Assembly (NCBI GenBank): GCA_003248935.1
Contig: QFQF01000002.1
Span: forward strand, 179,454-243,453
Direction: 5' to 3'
DNA length: 64,000 nucleotides
DNA from: Sphingobium sp.
Lineage (GTDB): Bacteria; Pseudomonadota; Alphaproteobacteria; Sphingomonadales; Sphingomonadaceae
Shown: piece by piece, positions 56,658 through 64,000 of the stretch
How the letters are laid out: each line of letters opens with the position of its first letter
Position numbering within the stretch: position 1 is the first letter of the stretch
Program-made: the position numbers and the translations under genes
The notes under the pieces: generated by a model
Database searches by the model: none
What the model saw: the letters and a program-made list of their open reading frames with translations, nothing else
What the model was told of the DNA's origin: nothing

Positions 56658-59279
56658 TCATAAGGGCAGCGCCTGTTCTCCGGTCACGGTGAAGGTCGCC
56701 TCCACAACGGGCGCCTCTGTCCCCGGTTGCCCGCCGCCCACGCTCAGCTGGTAGGTGCCGGGTATGACCTTCCGACTGCCGGTTTGGTCTACGCTCGAGA
56801 GGTCGCGTGGATCGAGCGTGAAATGGACGCGCGTGCTTGCGGCGGGGGGCAGGCTGGCACGGGCAAAACCGCGTAGTGCGCGAATGGGCATACCCGGTGC
56901 ATCGGGGAAACTCAGATAGAGTTGCACCACCTCGTCGCCGGCAACCGTGCCGCTGTTATGTACGGTCACGTCGACCTCGAGCATGTCGCCTGCGCGCAAC
57001 CGTGTGCGGGACAGGGATAGTCCGTCATAGGCGAAGCGGGTGTAGCTGAGGCCATGGCCGAACGGATAGAGCGGCTTGCCACCGAAATAACGATAGGTGC
57101 GATTGGTCATGCCATAATCGCGGAACGGCGGCAGCTGTTCGACGCCCGTATAGAATGTGACGGGCAGGCGGCCGGAAGGGTTGTTCACGCCCGACAGCGT
57201 CTGGGCGATGGCCGTGCCGCCTTCCTGCCCCGGATACCAGGCATCGACGATCGCATTTGCATGCTGTGCCGCCCAGTTCACCGACAGGGCCGAGCCGTTG
57301 AGCAGTATCAGGGCGAGCGGCTTGCCGGTGGCCTTGACCGCCTTCAGCACCGCTTCCTCGTCCGCAGGCATGTCGAGGCTGGTCCGGTCGCCCCCTTCGA
57401 AGCCGGGGATGTTGACCGTCATCTCCTCGCCCTCCAGCGCGGACGTGATACCCGCCACAGCGACGACCAGATCGGCGCTCCGTGCCGCGGCGACCGCACG
57501 TTCGAGTGCATCTGCGCGTACCTCGTTCCACACGAAGCGGGGCGGGAAGCGGCTGGGGGATTGCTCGATCCTCACGCGGTGCCTTTCTCCTTTGCGCAGA
57601 TCCATGCTCACAAGGTTGGCACCGCGCTGCTGCGGGTCGCTGTTGTCCGCGACAAGCCTGTCGTCGATCCACAGTTTCACCGAGCGCCCGTCGATGCCGA
57701 TCTTGTAGGTGCCATCCTCAGGTGCGCTGACGAATCCGGTCCAGCGCGCGGAGACGGTTGTGGCGTCGGGTATGGCGGCTGCCGCATTGCGGTCGAACGC
57801 CACGCGTGCATCCGTCCGGACCACGGCAGGCGTGCCAGAGAAATCGCCGTTGGGCCAGAATTCCGCTTTCAGCCCCGGCTGTCCGTCCGGGGTCGACAAG
57901 GCTGTGGTCGGTACCGGCTCGGCTGCGCGCAGGAAGTCGGTGCCGGGCTCGAAAATGATCTCCGCGTCGGGATATTCGGCGCGAAGGCCGTCGAGCGGCG
58001 TCACTGTCCTGAGAGGCTGGCCGCGATAATTGCCCAGCAGCGGATCGGCCTGATCCGCGAGCGGGCCGACCACCGCGATCCGCCTGACCTTTGATGGAGA
58101 TACCGGCAGCACGCCGTCATTCTTGAGCAATACCATCGATTCCCGCGCCAGCTTCAGGGCAAGGACGCGATGCGCATCGGAATTGAGCACCGTGTCGGCG
58201 ACCTGTGCATACCGATCGGTGCCCGGCGGGTCGAACATGCCAAGCCGCATCCGCGCGGTGAACAGACGGCGTAGCGACTGGTCGACCGTCGCCTGTGGAA
58301 GCAGGCCTTGCTCCATGGCCTCACGATAACGGTCATAGTCCGATGTCGGCCCCGGCGCCCGGCCATATTCGGTGCAGTCATTGTCGACACCCAGCTTCAT
58401 CGACACCGCCGCCGCCTCGGCAAAGCTGCGGACATAATGATGCCCGCGCTCGATGTCGGCGATCGCGTCGCAATCGGCAACGACATGGCCCTTGAAGCTC
58501 CAGGCGTCGCGCAGCCGGTCCTTCAGCAGGAACTCGCTGGCGCAGCCCGGCTGGCCGTTGACGGCATTGTAGGCGCACATCACCGACTCGACCTTGGCAT
58601 CAACCACCAGTTCCCGGAAGGCGGGGAGGTAGGTGTCCTCCATGTCGTGAAGGCTGACCGTGATATTGTCCGAATGGCGGCCAGGCTCCGGGCCGCTGTG
58701 TACCGCATAATGTTTGGCGGTCGCGGATACGCGATAATGGAGCGGATCATCGCCCTGCATGCCGCGCACGAAGGCGCTGCCGAGTTTGCCGGTGAGGAAA
58801 GGATCCTCGCCATATGTTTCCTGTCCACGGCCCCAGCGCGGATCGCGGAAGATGTTGATGTTCGGTGACCAGTAGGTCAGCCCCTGCATGATCCGCGGGG
58901 GCTTCCCGCTGCGCTGGACCATGTTCCACTTGACCCGGCCCTCATTGCCGATCGCTTCCCCCATGTCCCGAATGGCCTGGACGTCGAAGGTGGCCGCGAG
59001 CCCGATCGGTTCGGGAAAGACGGTGGCATAGCCGTTGGCCGCGACGCCGTGCAGGGCTTCGTTCCACCAGTCATATTCGGGGATGCCAAGCCTCGGGATT
59101 GCGCGCGCCTGATTGACGAGTTGCGACGCCTTCTCCTCCGGCGTCAGGCGGGAAATGATGTCTTCCACCCGCTGCTCGATGGGCAGCGCGGGATTGCGGA
59201 ACGCGAAATTCTCCGATGCGCCTTGCGCCGTTGTGGACACCGCGACCAACGTGATCGCAGCCCAGGCTGTCTTCGTCAT
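56658..59279 (-). CDS. GH3 beta-xylosidase/beta-glucosidase with PA14 insert
   Basis: The 873-residue protein has a signal peptide (cleavage near AQGASE) and a GH3 barrel: WSPNINIFRDPRWGRGQETY, AKHYAVHSG, and the nucleophile region HVVADCDAIAD. The DCDA form is typical of xylosidase-like GH3 enzymes. A PA14-like insertion follows around residues 470-600 (LKAEFWPNGDFSG, IDGRSVKLWIDD), then the second domain with YPGQEGG and a fibronectin-III-like C-terminus. It removes terminal xylose or glucose from oligosaccharides or glycosides in the periplasm. ATG 59279 follows GAGAGGA and starts the signal peptide. A palindromic operator lies 23 bp upstream. Confidence 0.9.
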   Translation of the reverse strand: MTKTAWAAITLVAVSTTAQGASENFAFRNPALPIEQRVEDIISRLTPEEKASQLVNQARAIPRLGIPEYDWWNEALHGVAANGYATVFPEPIGLAATFDVQAIRDMGEAIGNEGRVKWNMVQRSGKPPRIMQGLTYWSPNINIFRDPRWGRGQETYGEDPFLTGKLGSAFVRGMQGDDPLHYRVSATAKHYAVHSGPEPGRHSDNITVSLHDMEDTYLPAFRELVVDAKVESVMCAYNAVNGQPGCASEFLLKDRLRDAWSFKGHVVADCDAIADIERGHHYVRSFAEAAAVSMKLGVDNDCTEYGRAPGPTSDYDRYREAMEQGLLPQATVDQSLRRLFTARMRLGMFDPPGTDRYAQVADTVLNSDAHRVLALKLARESMVLLKNDGVLPVSPSKVRRIAVVGPLADQADPLLGNYRGQPLRTVTPLDGLRAEYPDAEIIFEPGTDFLRAAEPVPTTALSTPDGQPGLKAEFWPNGDFSGTPAVVRTDARVAFDRNAAAAIPDATTVSARWTGFVSAPEDGTYKIGIDGRSVKLWIDDRLVADNSDPQQRGANLVSMDLRKGERHRVRIEQSPSRFPPRFVWNEVRADALERAVAAARSADLVVAVAGITSALEGEEMTVNIPGFEGGDRTSLDMPADEEAVLKAVKATGKPLALILLNGSALSVNWAAQHANAIVDAWYPGQEGGTAIAQTLSGVNNPSGRLPVTFYTGVEQLPPFRDYGMTNRTYRYFGGKPLYPFGHGLSYTRFAYDGLSLSRTRLRAGDMLEVDVTVHNSGTVAGDEVVQLYLSFPDAPGMPIRALRGFARASLPPAASTRVHFTLDPRDLSSVDQTGSRKVIPGTYQLSVGGGQPGTEAPVVEATFTVTGEQALPL

Positions 59280-59302
59280 GCCGTCCTCTCCGTGATTTAT
59301 CA

Positions 59303-59316
59303 TATCATATATGATA
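59303..59316. promoter_or_regulatory. Palindromic operator upstream of the GH3 gene
   Basis: TATCATATATGATA is a perfect 14-bp palindrome, with a further TATCATA half-site overlapping on its left. It is 23 bp from the GH3 start. It lacks the central CG of the LacI-type sites at 16-28 kb, so a different regulator is expected. Confidence 0.55.
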
Positions 59317-59342
59317 ATAGGGGCAATGTCAGCCTTCGTTGG

Positions 59343-60059
59343 TCAATGCGAATCGATTTGCCCCGAGTGGACCGATTGGTTTGTTTCCGGTGCCGGTGGC
59401 CGGTAGCCCAGCCTACCCCGCGGGCGGACGGTATTGTAATGGCGCCGCCAAGCCTCGATCAGCACCCTGGCCTCGGCGAGGCTGTAGAAGATTTCACCAT
59501 TGAGCAGTTCGTTGCGAAGCGATCCGTTGAGCCGCAGGCCGGGCGAAGCCCCACCTTTCGTTATAGCCATTCTCCCACGGCGATCCCGGTGTGATTTAGA
59601 GCGTCTTCACGCCGATCTGACCCAGCCATTTCTGGACGGCGGTCGCGATAAATGCGCTGCCATTGGCGGACCGCATATGTGCTGGCGGGCCGCGCGAGAT
59701 AAACAGGTCAGCCAGAGCCGCCAGCATATCCTCGTGCTTGATTTGCCGTGCAACGATGAACGCTAGGTACTCCCTGCTGGCCTCGTCGATGATGGTCAGG
59801 ATACGGAACTTGCGGCCATCATGCGTGCGCCCCTCGATGAAGTCGTAAGCCCATACATGCCCCGGATACTCGGGCCGCAGGCGGATGCATGATCCGTCGT
59901 TGAGCCACAGGCGTCCCCGTTTGGGCTGGCGCAGCGGGACCTTCAGCCCCTCGCGTCGCCATATCCGCTCGACCCGTTTGTGGTTCCCTGCGCCAGCACA
60001 ATCTCAACTTCACGCAGCTTGCCGATAATCTCTTCCGGCTTGCGCTTCGTGCTCGGCAT
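59343..60059 (-). mobile_element. Decayed IS3-family insertion sequence (transposase pseudogene)
   Basis: Reading on the minus strand from ATG 60057-60059, the first 25 codons (MPSTKRKPEEIIGKLREVE) match IS3-family OrfA. The sequence then jumps to mid-OrfB (NHKRVERIWRREGLKVP) in another frame, so most of OrfA and the OrfB start are deleted. OrfB shows HVWAYDFIEG with the first DDE aspartate. The second aspartate is lost (MRSANGSAF instead of RSDNGPEF), followed by a TAA stop and a frameshift before ELLNGEIFYSLAEA and HYNTVRPRGRLGYRPP. It cannot be active. Possible ends share TTTTGCCCC-like repeats near 59357 and 60118; about 170 bp beyond that hold nothing I recognise. Confidence 0.85.
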
Positions 60060-60292
60060 TCAATGTCCCTTTCGTCGTCCAGACTATCACAGCACCGCTA
60101 TCGATATGAGACGGCGTGGGGCAAAATTTGTGCTTAGTCCTGCAAGTCTGCCGGGTCTGGATGCCTCCTTGCCTTGTCCTGCTGATCTGACCTAGGTTTT
60201 GTCCCCATCAGCCCAACTGGGCGATTGCAAACCGCCAGAACTCGGACTCAGCCGGTGCATCCGCCGAGCGGGGCTGGCGATGGGGAAGAGGC

Positions 60293-61249
60293 GTGAATCT
60301 GCAGCAATTGCATTATGTGGTGGAAATCGTCCGAAACCGAAACCACCTGTCCGCCGCCGCCGCTGCCTTGCAGATGTCGCAGCCGGGCGTCAGCCAGCAG
60401 ATCCAGTTATTGGAACAGGAACTGGGCCTCCAGATATTCTCGCGCACCCGAAACCGGATCAATGGCCTGACCGAGGCCGGCACGATCGTCCACTCGATCG
60501 CGCAGCGCATCGCCGTCAATCTGGGAGAGCTGAAAACCCTGAAGGATCATATCGCCGGTGGCGATCGGGGCACGCTGACGATCGCGACGACGCACACGCC
60601 CGCGCGCTATCTATTGCCGCATGTCGTTCGTCGCTTCTTGGCCCGTTATCCCGATGTGCGGCTGATTCTGCGGCAGGGGAATACCGAGCAGGTCTGCGCC
60701 CAGGTCGAGGCCGGAGAGGCCGATCTGGCGGTGAGCACGCAGGCTGGCGGCAATTTCCCCAATCTTCTCCGCCTGCGGTGCCGCGACCTTAGCTTCTGCG
60801 TCGTCGCTCAGCCTGCACATCCAATTTTGTCGGTACCTGAACTGACACTGGAAGAGATCGTCCGGTATCCGTTGATCGCCTATGACGGGCACAACAAGGG
60901 GCTGAAGGTCTGGAAGGCCTTTGCCGCCGCGGGACTGGAACCCAATATCGCCATGAGCGGCATGGATGCGGACTTGTGCAAGACCTATGTGCGGATGGGG
61001 CTTGGAATAGGGATTCTTGCCGGTCTCAGTTACGATGCGGAGCAGGACCAGGGTATCGAGGCGCGCGACGCGGGCATGGTCCTGCCGAGAAGCGAGATCG
61101 GTATCGCGCTTCGGCCCGGCACTTATCTCCACCCCTATCTTCTGGATTTCCTGGGATCGGTCGCTCCGCATCTGACACCTGACGTGGTGCGACGCGCCAT
61201 CCGTGATTTCGATTCCGATCGTGGATCGGAACTTAGGCTGGCCGATTGA
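60293..61249 (+). CDS. LysR-family regulator, CysB-like
   Basis: The 318-residue protein has a LysR helix-turn-helix (MNLQQLHYVVEIVRNRN, SAAAAALQMSQPGVSQQIQ). Its opening LQQLHYVVE and the later LTIATTHTPARYLLP match the CysB/Cbl subgroup more closely than other LysR proteins. CysB-type regulators sense sulfur status. The organosulfur genes at the left end of the window are a possible target, but they are 54 kb away and no link is visible. Start is GTG 60293 with GGGGAAGAGG upstream. It is convergent with the lactonase-like gene. Confidence 0.85.
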   Translation: MNLQQLHYVVEIVRNRNHLSAAAAALQMSQPGVSQQIQLLEQELGLQIFSRTRNRINGLTEAGTIVHSIAQRIAVNLGELKTLKDHIAGGDRGTLTIATTHTPARYLLPHVVRRFLARYPDVRLILRQGNTEQVCAQVEAGEADLAVSTQAGGNFPNLLRLRCRDLSFCVVAQPAHPILSVPELTLEEIVRYPLIAYDGHNKGLKVWKAFAAAGLEPNIAMSGMDADLCKTYVRMGLGIGILAGLSYDAEQDQGIEARDAGMVLPRSEIGIALRPGTYLHPYLLDFLGSVAPHLTPDVVRRAIRDFDSDRGSELRLAD

Positions 61250-61271
61250 CGATATCGAGGAACAAAGCGCA

Positions 61272-62063
61272 TCAGAGCGCCGGATCGACATCCAGTCTCA
61301 CCACGCCTGCCACGTCGGCGCGGACCAGGGGGTAGCGCGTGAGAACGAGCGGATCGTGGCCCGGAATGATGTGATTTTCCGAACTGGCGAGTGACCGCAT
61401 CCTGTCAAAGCCGAACAGCATGTCGGTCATGCTGTCGAAAGAGGGGAAGGGGCGCGCCTCCTCAAAATTGGCATAAAGGTGGGCCGCGTCGGAACCAAGG
61501 ACGACCCAGCCTCGCCTGGTCTTGACGCGTACTACCTGAAGCCCGCGCGTGTGGCCGCCGACCCGATGCAGCGTCAGTCCCGGCGCGAGTTCGCTGTCGC
61601 CATCGTGAAATTGGAGCCTGCCGTCGAACAGGCGGCCGATCATCGCCTGGACGTCACCCGGCTCATAGGCATGGCTCAGGCTCGGGTGGCACATGCAGCG
61701 GCCGGTGCAATAGCCCATCTCCGCGTCCTGCAGATGGTAGCGGGCCTGCGGGAACATGGCGTGATTGCCCGCATGATCGAAATGCATGTGGGAGATGATG
61801 ACGTCGCTGACGGTGGTGGCGTCGATGCCGATGGTTTTTAGACCCTCGTTGACCGGACGGACCAATTGGCGGTTCCGTTTCGCGCCCATGGCGGCATCGA
61901 ACCCGGTGTCGAGCACATAGGTCCGGTCGGGCCCGGCAATGGCCCAGACGAAATAATCGAGCGGCATGGGGCGGTCGTGCGGATCGCCGCCGACGAAATT
62001 GGCTGAAGCGTTCCGGTCATGATGGCCGTACTGGACGGCGTAGACTTCGTAGCAATCTTCCAA
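61272..62063 (-). CDS. Metallo-beta-lactamase-fold hydrolase, AHL-lactonase-like
   Basis: The 263-residue protein has the dinuclear zinc motif SHMHFDHAGN, later ligands VGGHTRG, GSDAAHLYANF and PGHDPLV, and the general length of N-acyl homoserine lactonases. It begins at TTG 62061-62063 with GGGGGAG eight bases upstream. AHL lactonases open the lactone of quorum signals. Here it is the last gene of an operon with two dehydrogenases, so a metabolic lactone may be the true substrate (inference). The gap to the upstream gene is 32 bp. Confidence 0.85.
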   Translation of the reverse strand: MEDCYEVYAVQYGHHDRNASANFVGGDPHDRPMPLDYFVWAIAGPDRTYVLDTGFDAAMGAKRNRQLVRPVNEGLKTIGIDATTVSDVIISHMHFDHAGNHAMFPQARYHLQDAEMGYCTGRCMCHPSLSHAYEPGDVQAMIGRLFDGRLQFHDGDSELAPGLTLHRVGGHTRGLQVVRVKTRRGWVVLGSDAAHLYANFEEARPFPSFDSMTDMLFGFDRMRSLASSENHIIPGHDPLVLTRYPLVRADVAGVVRLDVDPAL

Positions 62064-62095
62064 CGGTGCAACTCCCCCGGCCGCCTTGTGCGCGC

Positions 62096-62977
62096 TCAGC
62101 CTATTTCAACGCCGGCCCATTGTTCCACAACCCGCGCCATCATGGTGAAGTCGGCTTCGGGGCCGAACTGCGCCGCCGTGATGTTCAGCATCGTCTTGGA
62201 CAGGTTGCCCAGCATCATCGGCACGCCCAGAGCCTCGGCCTCTTCAAGGCAGAGCCGGACGTCCTTGAGCGACAGGCCGGTCGCAAAGCCGAAGTCGAAG
62301 GTGCGGGTGACCACGGCGCGAGGGAATTTGTCCTTGGTCGCGCTGTTCTGCCCACTGGAGGCGTTCAGTACGTCGAGCATCACTTTCGGGTCGAGGCCCG
62401 CCTTCACGCCCATGGCCATGCCCTCCGAAGTGGCGGCGAGCGCAACGACGGACATGATGTTGTTGACGAGCTTCATCGTCTGCGCCTGGCCCGGCTTGTC
62501 GCCAACGGTGATGACCTTGCCGAACAGCGCCAGCAGAGGCGCAACCTCGTCGCGGATTTCCGGGGCGGCGGCGAGCATGAGCGTCAGCTTCGCGTTCAGC
62601 GCCCCGGCCCGGCCGCCACTGACGGGCGCATCGGCAAACGCCTTGCCGCCAGCGGCGAGCAGGGTGCCGGCATCGATCGAGGCGCGCGATCCGATGGTGG
62701 ACAGGTCAACGACGATCCGCGCCTGCGTATTGGCAAGCTGCGCGGCGACATCGCGGACGATCTGCGGGGAGGGGAGGCTGGTGAAGATGATGTCGGACCG
62801 GTTGCCGACCTCGATCACGCTTTCCACGGCTGATCCGCCCGTGGCCGCGAAATCCGCGCGCGCCGCTTCATTGATGTCGCAGGCGACCACGGCATGGCCC
62901 GCCTTCACCAGATGCGGCGCCATGGCGCTTCCCATGCTGCCCAGGCCGATGAAACCCAATTTCCGGCTTTCTTCCAT
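62096..62977 (-). CDS. Beta-hydroxyacid dehydrogenase (3-hydroxyisobutyrate dehydrogenase-like)
   Basis: The 293-residue protein has the NAD(P) motif LGFIGLGSMGSAMAPHL, the substrate-site segment FADAPVSGGRAGALNAKLTLM, and the catalytic lysine region MKLVNNIMSV. It belongs to the family of 3-hydroxyisobutyrate, tartronate-semialdehyde and related dehydrogenases. ATG 62975-62977 is preferred to one 12 bases upstream because GGAG lies six bases before it. It follows the SDR gene by 28 bp on the same strand. The substrate is unknown. Confidence 0.88.
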   Translation of the reverse strand: MEESRKLGFIGLGSMGSAMAPHLVKAGHAVVACDINEAARADFAATGGSAVESVIEVGNRSDIIFTSLPSPQIVRDVAAQLANTQARIVVDLSTIGSRASIDAGTLLAAGGKAFADAPVSGGRAGALNAKLTLMLAAAPEIRDEVAPLLALFGKVITVGDKPGQAQTMKLVNNIMSVVALAATSEGMAMGVKAGLDPKVMLDVLNASSGQNSATKDKFPRAVVTRTFDFGFATGLSLKDVRLCLEEAEALGVPMMLGNLSKTMLNITAAQFGPEADFTMMARVVEQWAGVEIG

Positions 62978-63005
62978 CAAATGCTCCATTTGAAAGTTCG
63001 CTTTT

Positions 63006-63803
63006 TCAGCGCGCCAGCCATCCGCCTTCTATAGGCAGAATGGCTCCGTTCATATCCGTGCCGGCCGGGCCGCACAGCAGCATCAGCACATCCGCCACGC
63101 TGTCCGTATCGACGAAGCGGCCGCTGGGTTGCTTGCCGTCGAGAAAGCGGACTTCCGCCTCCGGCCGGGTAAGGCCCTCCTCCGTCATCATCTGGTCGAG
63201 CCGGTCGGACCATAAGGGGGTCAGGACCGAACCGGGCATCAGGGCGTGGCATGTGACCGGCCCGCCCGCCGTTTCCAGCGCAATGGCCCTCGTCAGACCC
63301 TGAATCGCGGTTTTCGTGGTGACATAATCCACCCGGTTGACCGTCCCACGATAGCCATAAACCGACGTCATGTTGAATATGCGGCCATATTGAGCGTCTC
63401 GCATCCCCGGCAGAACCATTTGGGTGGCGAGAAAGGCGGCAGTGACGTTCACCGCCAGCGCCTCATTCCACTTTTCTATCGGAAAATCCTCAATGCAGGC
63501 GAAATGGCGGACCACGGCGTTGTTTATCAGGATATGGACCGGCCCAATGGTCTCGCCGCTATACTGGATCATCGCTCGGACGGCAGACGGCTCCCGCAGG
63601 TCGGCGCGGCAATAAGCGGCGCGGATACCGAACTCGTCCTCAATCGCCCGGGAAAGCGGCCCGGCAATGTCCGGATCATCCAGGCCGTGCAGTATGACGT
63701 TTGCACCGGCCGAGGCCAGCTTGCGTGCCATCGCCAGCCCCAATCCGCCGACCGAACCCGTAATGAGTGCGTTGCGGCCTGCCAGGCTTTGGGTGTTAGT
63801 CAT
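63006..63803 (-). CDS. Short-chain dehydrogenase, 3-hydroxybutyrate dehydrogenase-like
   Basis: The 265-residue SDR has NALITGSVGGLGLAMARKL at the cofactor site, INNAVVRH, MTSVYGYRG with the catalytic serine, and YVTTKTAI with Tyr and Lys. The C-terminal GRFVDTDSVADVLMLLC and EGGW are standard. The best family fit is 3-hydroxybutyrate-dehydrogenase-like SDRs. It overlaps the end of the upstream partial gene by eight bases and precedes the hydroxyacid dehydrogenase, so all are one operon. Together they look like oxidation steps on a hydroxy acid or lactone (inference). Confidence 0.87.
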   Translation of the reverse strand: MTNTQSLAGRNALITGSVGGLGLAMARKLASAGANVILHGLDDPDIAGPLSRAIEDEFGIRAAYCRADLREPSAVRAMIQYSGETIGPVHILINNAVVRHFACIEDFPIEKWNEALAVNVTAAFLATQMVLPGMRDAQYGRIFNMTSVYGYRGTVNRVDYVTTKTAIQGLTRAIALETAGGPVTCHALMPGSVLTPLWSDRLDQMMTEEGLTRPEAEVRFLDGKQPSGRFVDTDSVADVLMLLCGPAGTDMNGAILPIEGGWLAR

Positions 63804-64000
63804 GATCCGTCCTCGTCAAGCCGGTCAGGTCGGCAACGCTGTCAAGTCTTTCGAGGGAAAGGGCCGTGTCGACGATGCTGGCGGCCTGTTCATCCGACAG
63901 CGTTACATCGCCATGTCCGGGCAGATCCTCGATGCTTCGCTGGTTGCCGCTCCGCGTCAGCGCAACACGGCAGCCGAGAGCCGAAGGCCATGCCCGAAGG
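63796..64000 (-). CDS. C-terminal fragment of an unidentified operon gene
   Basis: An open frame enters from the right edge and stops at TAA 63796-63798, eight bases into the SDR gene. The visible 67 codons begin LRAWPSALGCRVALTRSG and end LDSVADLTGLTRTDHD. The fragment is too short to place in a family; the start resembles a Rossmann-type strand (ALGCRVALTRSG). The overlap with the SDR supports real translation and membership of the same operon. Confidence 0.5.
   Translation of the reverse strand, partial: LRAWPSALGCRVALTRSGNQRSIEDLPGHGDVTLSDEQAASIVDTALSLERLDSVADLTGLTRTDHD

Noticed and set aside
1..64000. CRISPR arrays, tRNA/rRNA genes, prophage genes and an origin
   Set aside because: I looked for direct-repeat arrays, cloverleaf-like or rRNA-like sequence and phage structural or integrase motifs and saw none; a dedicated scan would be needed to exclude small RNAs.

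Overview
The window is high-GC proteobacterial DNA, most likely from a sphingomonad (Alphaproteobacteria). It is densely packed, has three large TonB-dependent receptors with plug starts of the IVVTA(E/R)KR type, and has many ATGA-coupled operons. Assignment to genus is not possible from the sequence alone. No rRNA, tRNA or CRISPR was seen. Nearly all of the window is accessory catabolism, arranged in modules.

(1) 1-6315, plus strand: organosulfur and amino-acid genes. These are the end of a cysteine-dioxygenase-like cupin, a triple rhodanese, an SsuD-like monooxygenase, an SsuA-like binding protein, a class II aldolase, a redoxin and a methionine-type aminotransferase. (2) 6325-11697: a coupled tyrosine/homogentisate operon (hpd-hmgA-fahA-maiA plus a Rieske protein) facing a MarR regulator, with a 28-bp palindrome between them. 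(3) 11723-14251: small and uncharacterised genes and a DUF3422 protein.

(4) 14398-29289: a glycoside locus built around oxidation at sugar C3. It has a GMC dehydrogenase with a Tat hitch-hiker subunit, a DUF1080 (3-keto-glycoside hydrolase) protein, a Tat-exported isomerase-like protein, a cytosolic isomerase, a Gfo/Idh/MocA oxidoreductase, an MFS carrier, two related TonB receptors and a cytochrome c. A LacI-family regulator (20581-21606) sits in the middle. LacI-type operators, matching TGWAANCGNTNWCA fully or with one mismatch, precede five transcription units, so this looks like one regulon.

(5) 29377-53978: an indole/auxin-type aromatic locus. The likely order of chemistry is as follows. 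A nitrilase (49178) supplies indole-acetic acid from its nitrile. A StyA-like flavin monooxygenase, a flavin reductase and an SDR (42694-45297) oxidise the indole ring towards isatin. A cyclase-family isatin hydrolase (36793) opens the ring to isatinate, and IorAB (33160-36788) turns this 2-oxo acid into 2-aminobenzoyl-CoA. A fused FAD monooxygenase/OYE (38196) hydroxylates it, a 4HBT thioesterase (41014) frees the acid, and a gentisate-type dioxygenase plus an FAH hydrolase (47938, 46983) cleave the ring. Two MarR and two AraC regulators control it, and two recurrent operator-like motifs tie the units together. A TrpB homologue that lacks the PLP lysine is coupled to a TrpA homologue with intact catalytic acids (51958-53978). 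This pair, and a second TrpA homologue overlapping a FGGY kinase (30693-32913), are the most unusual genes here. A third TonB receptor (54163) follows.

(6) 56658-64000: a GH3 beta-xylosidase/glucosidase, a decayed IS3-family element, a CysB-like LysR regulator, and an operon of two dehydrogenases and an AHL-lactonase-like hydrolase that runs off the right edge.

The pathways in modules 4 and 5 are inferred from gene content and motifs; no substrate is proven by the sequence.
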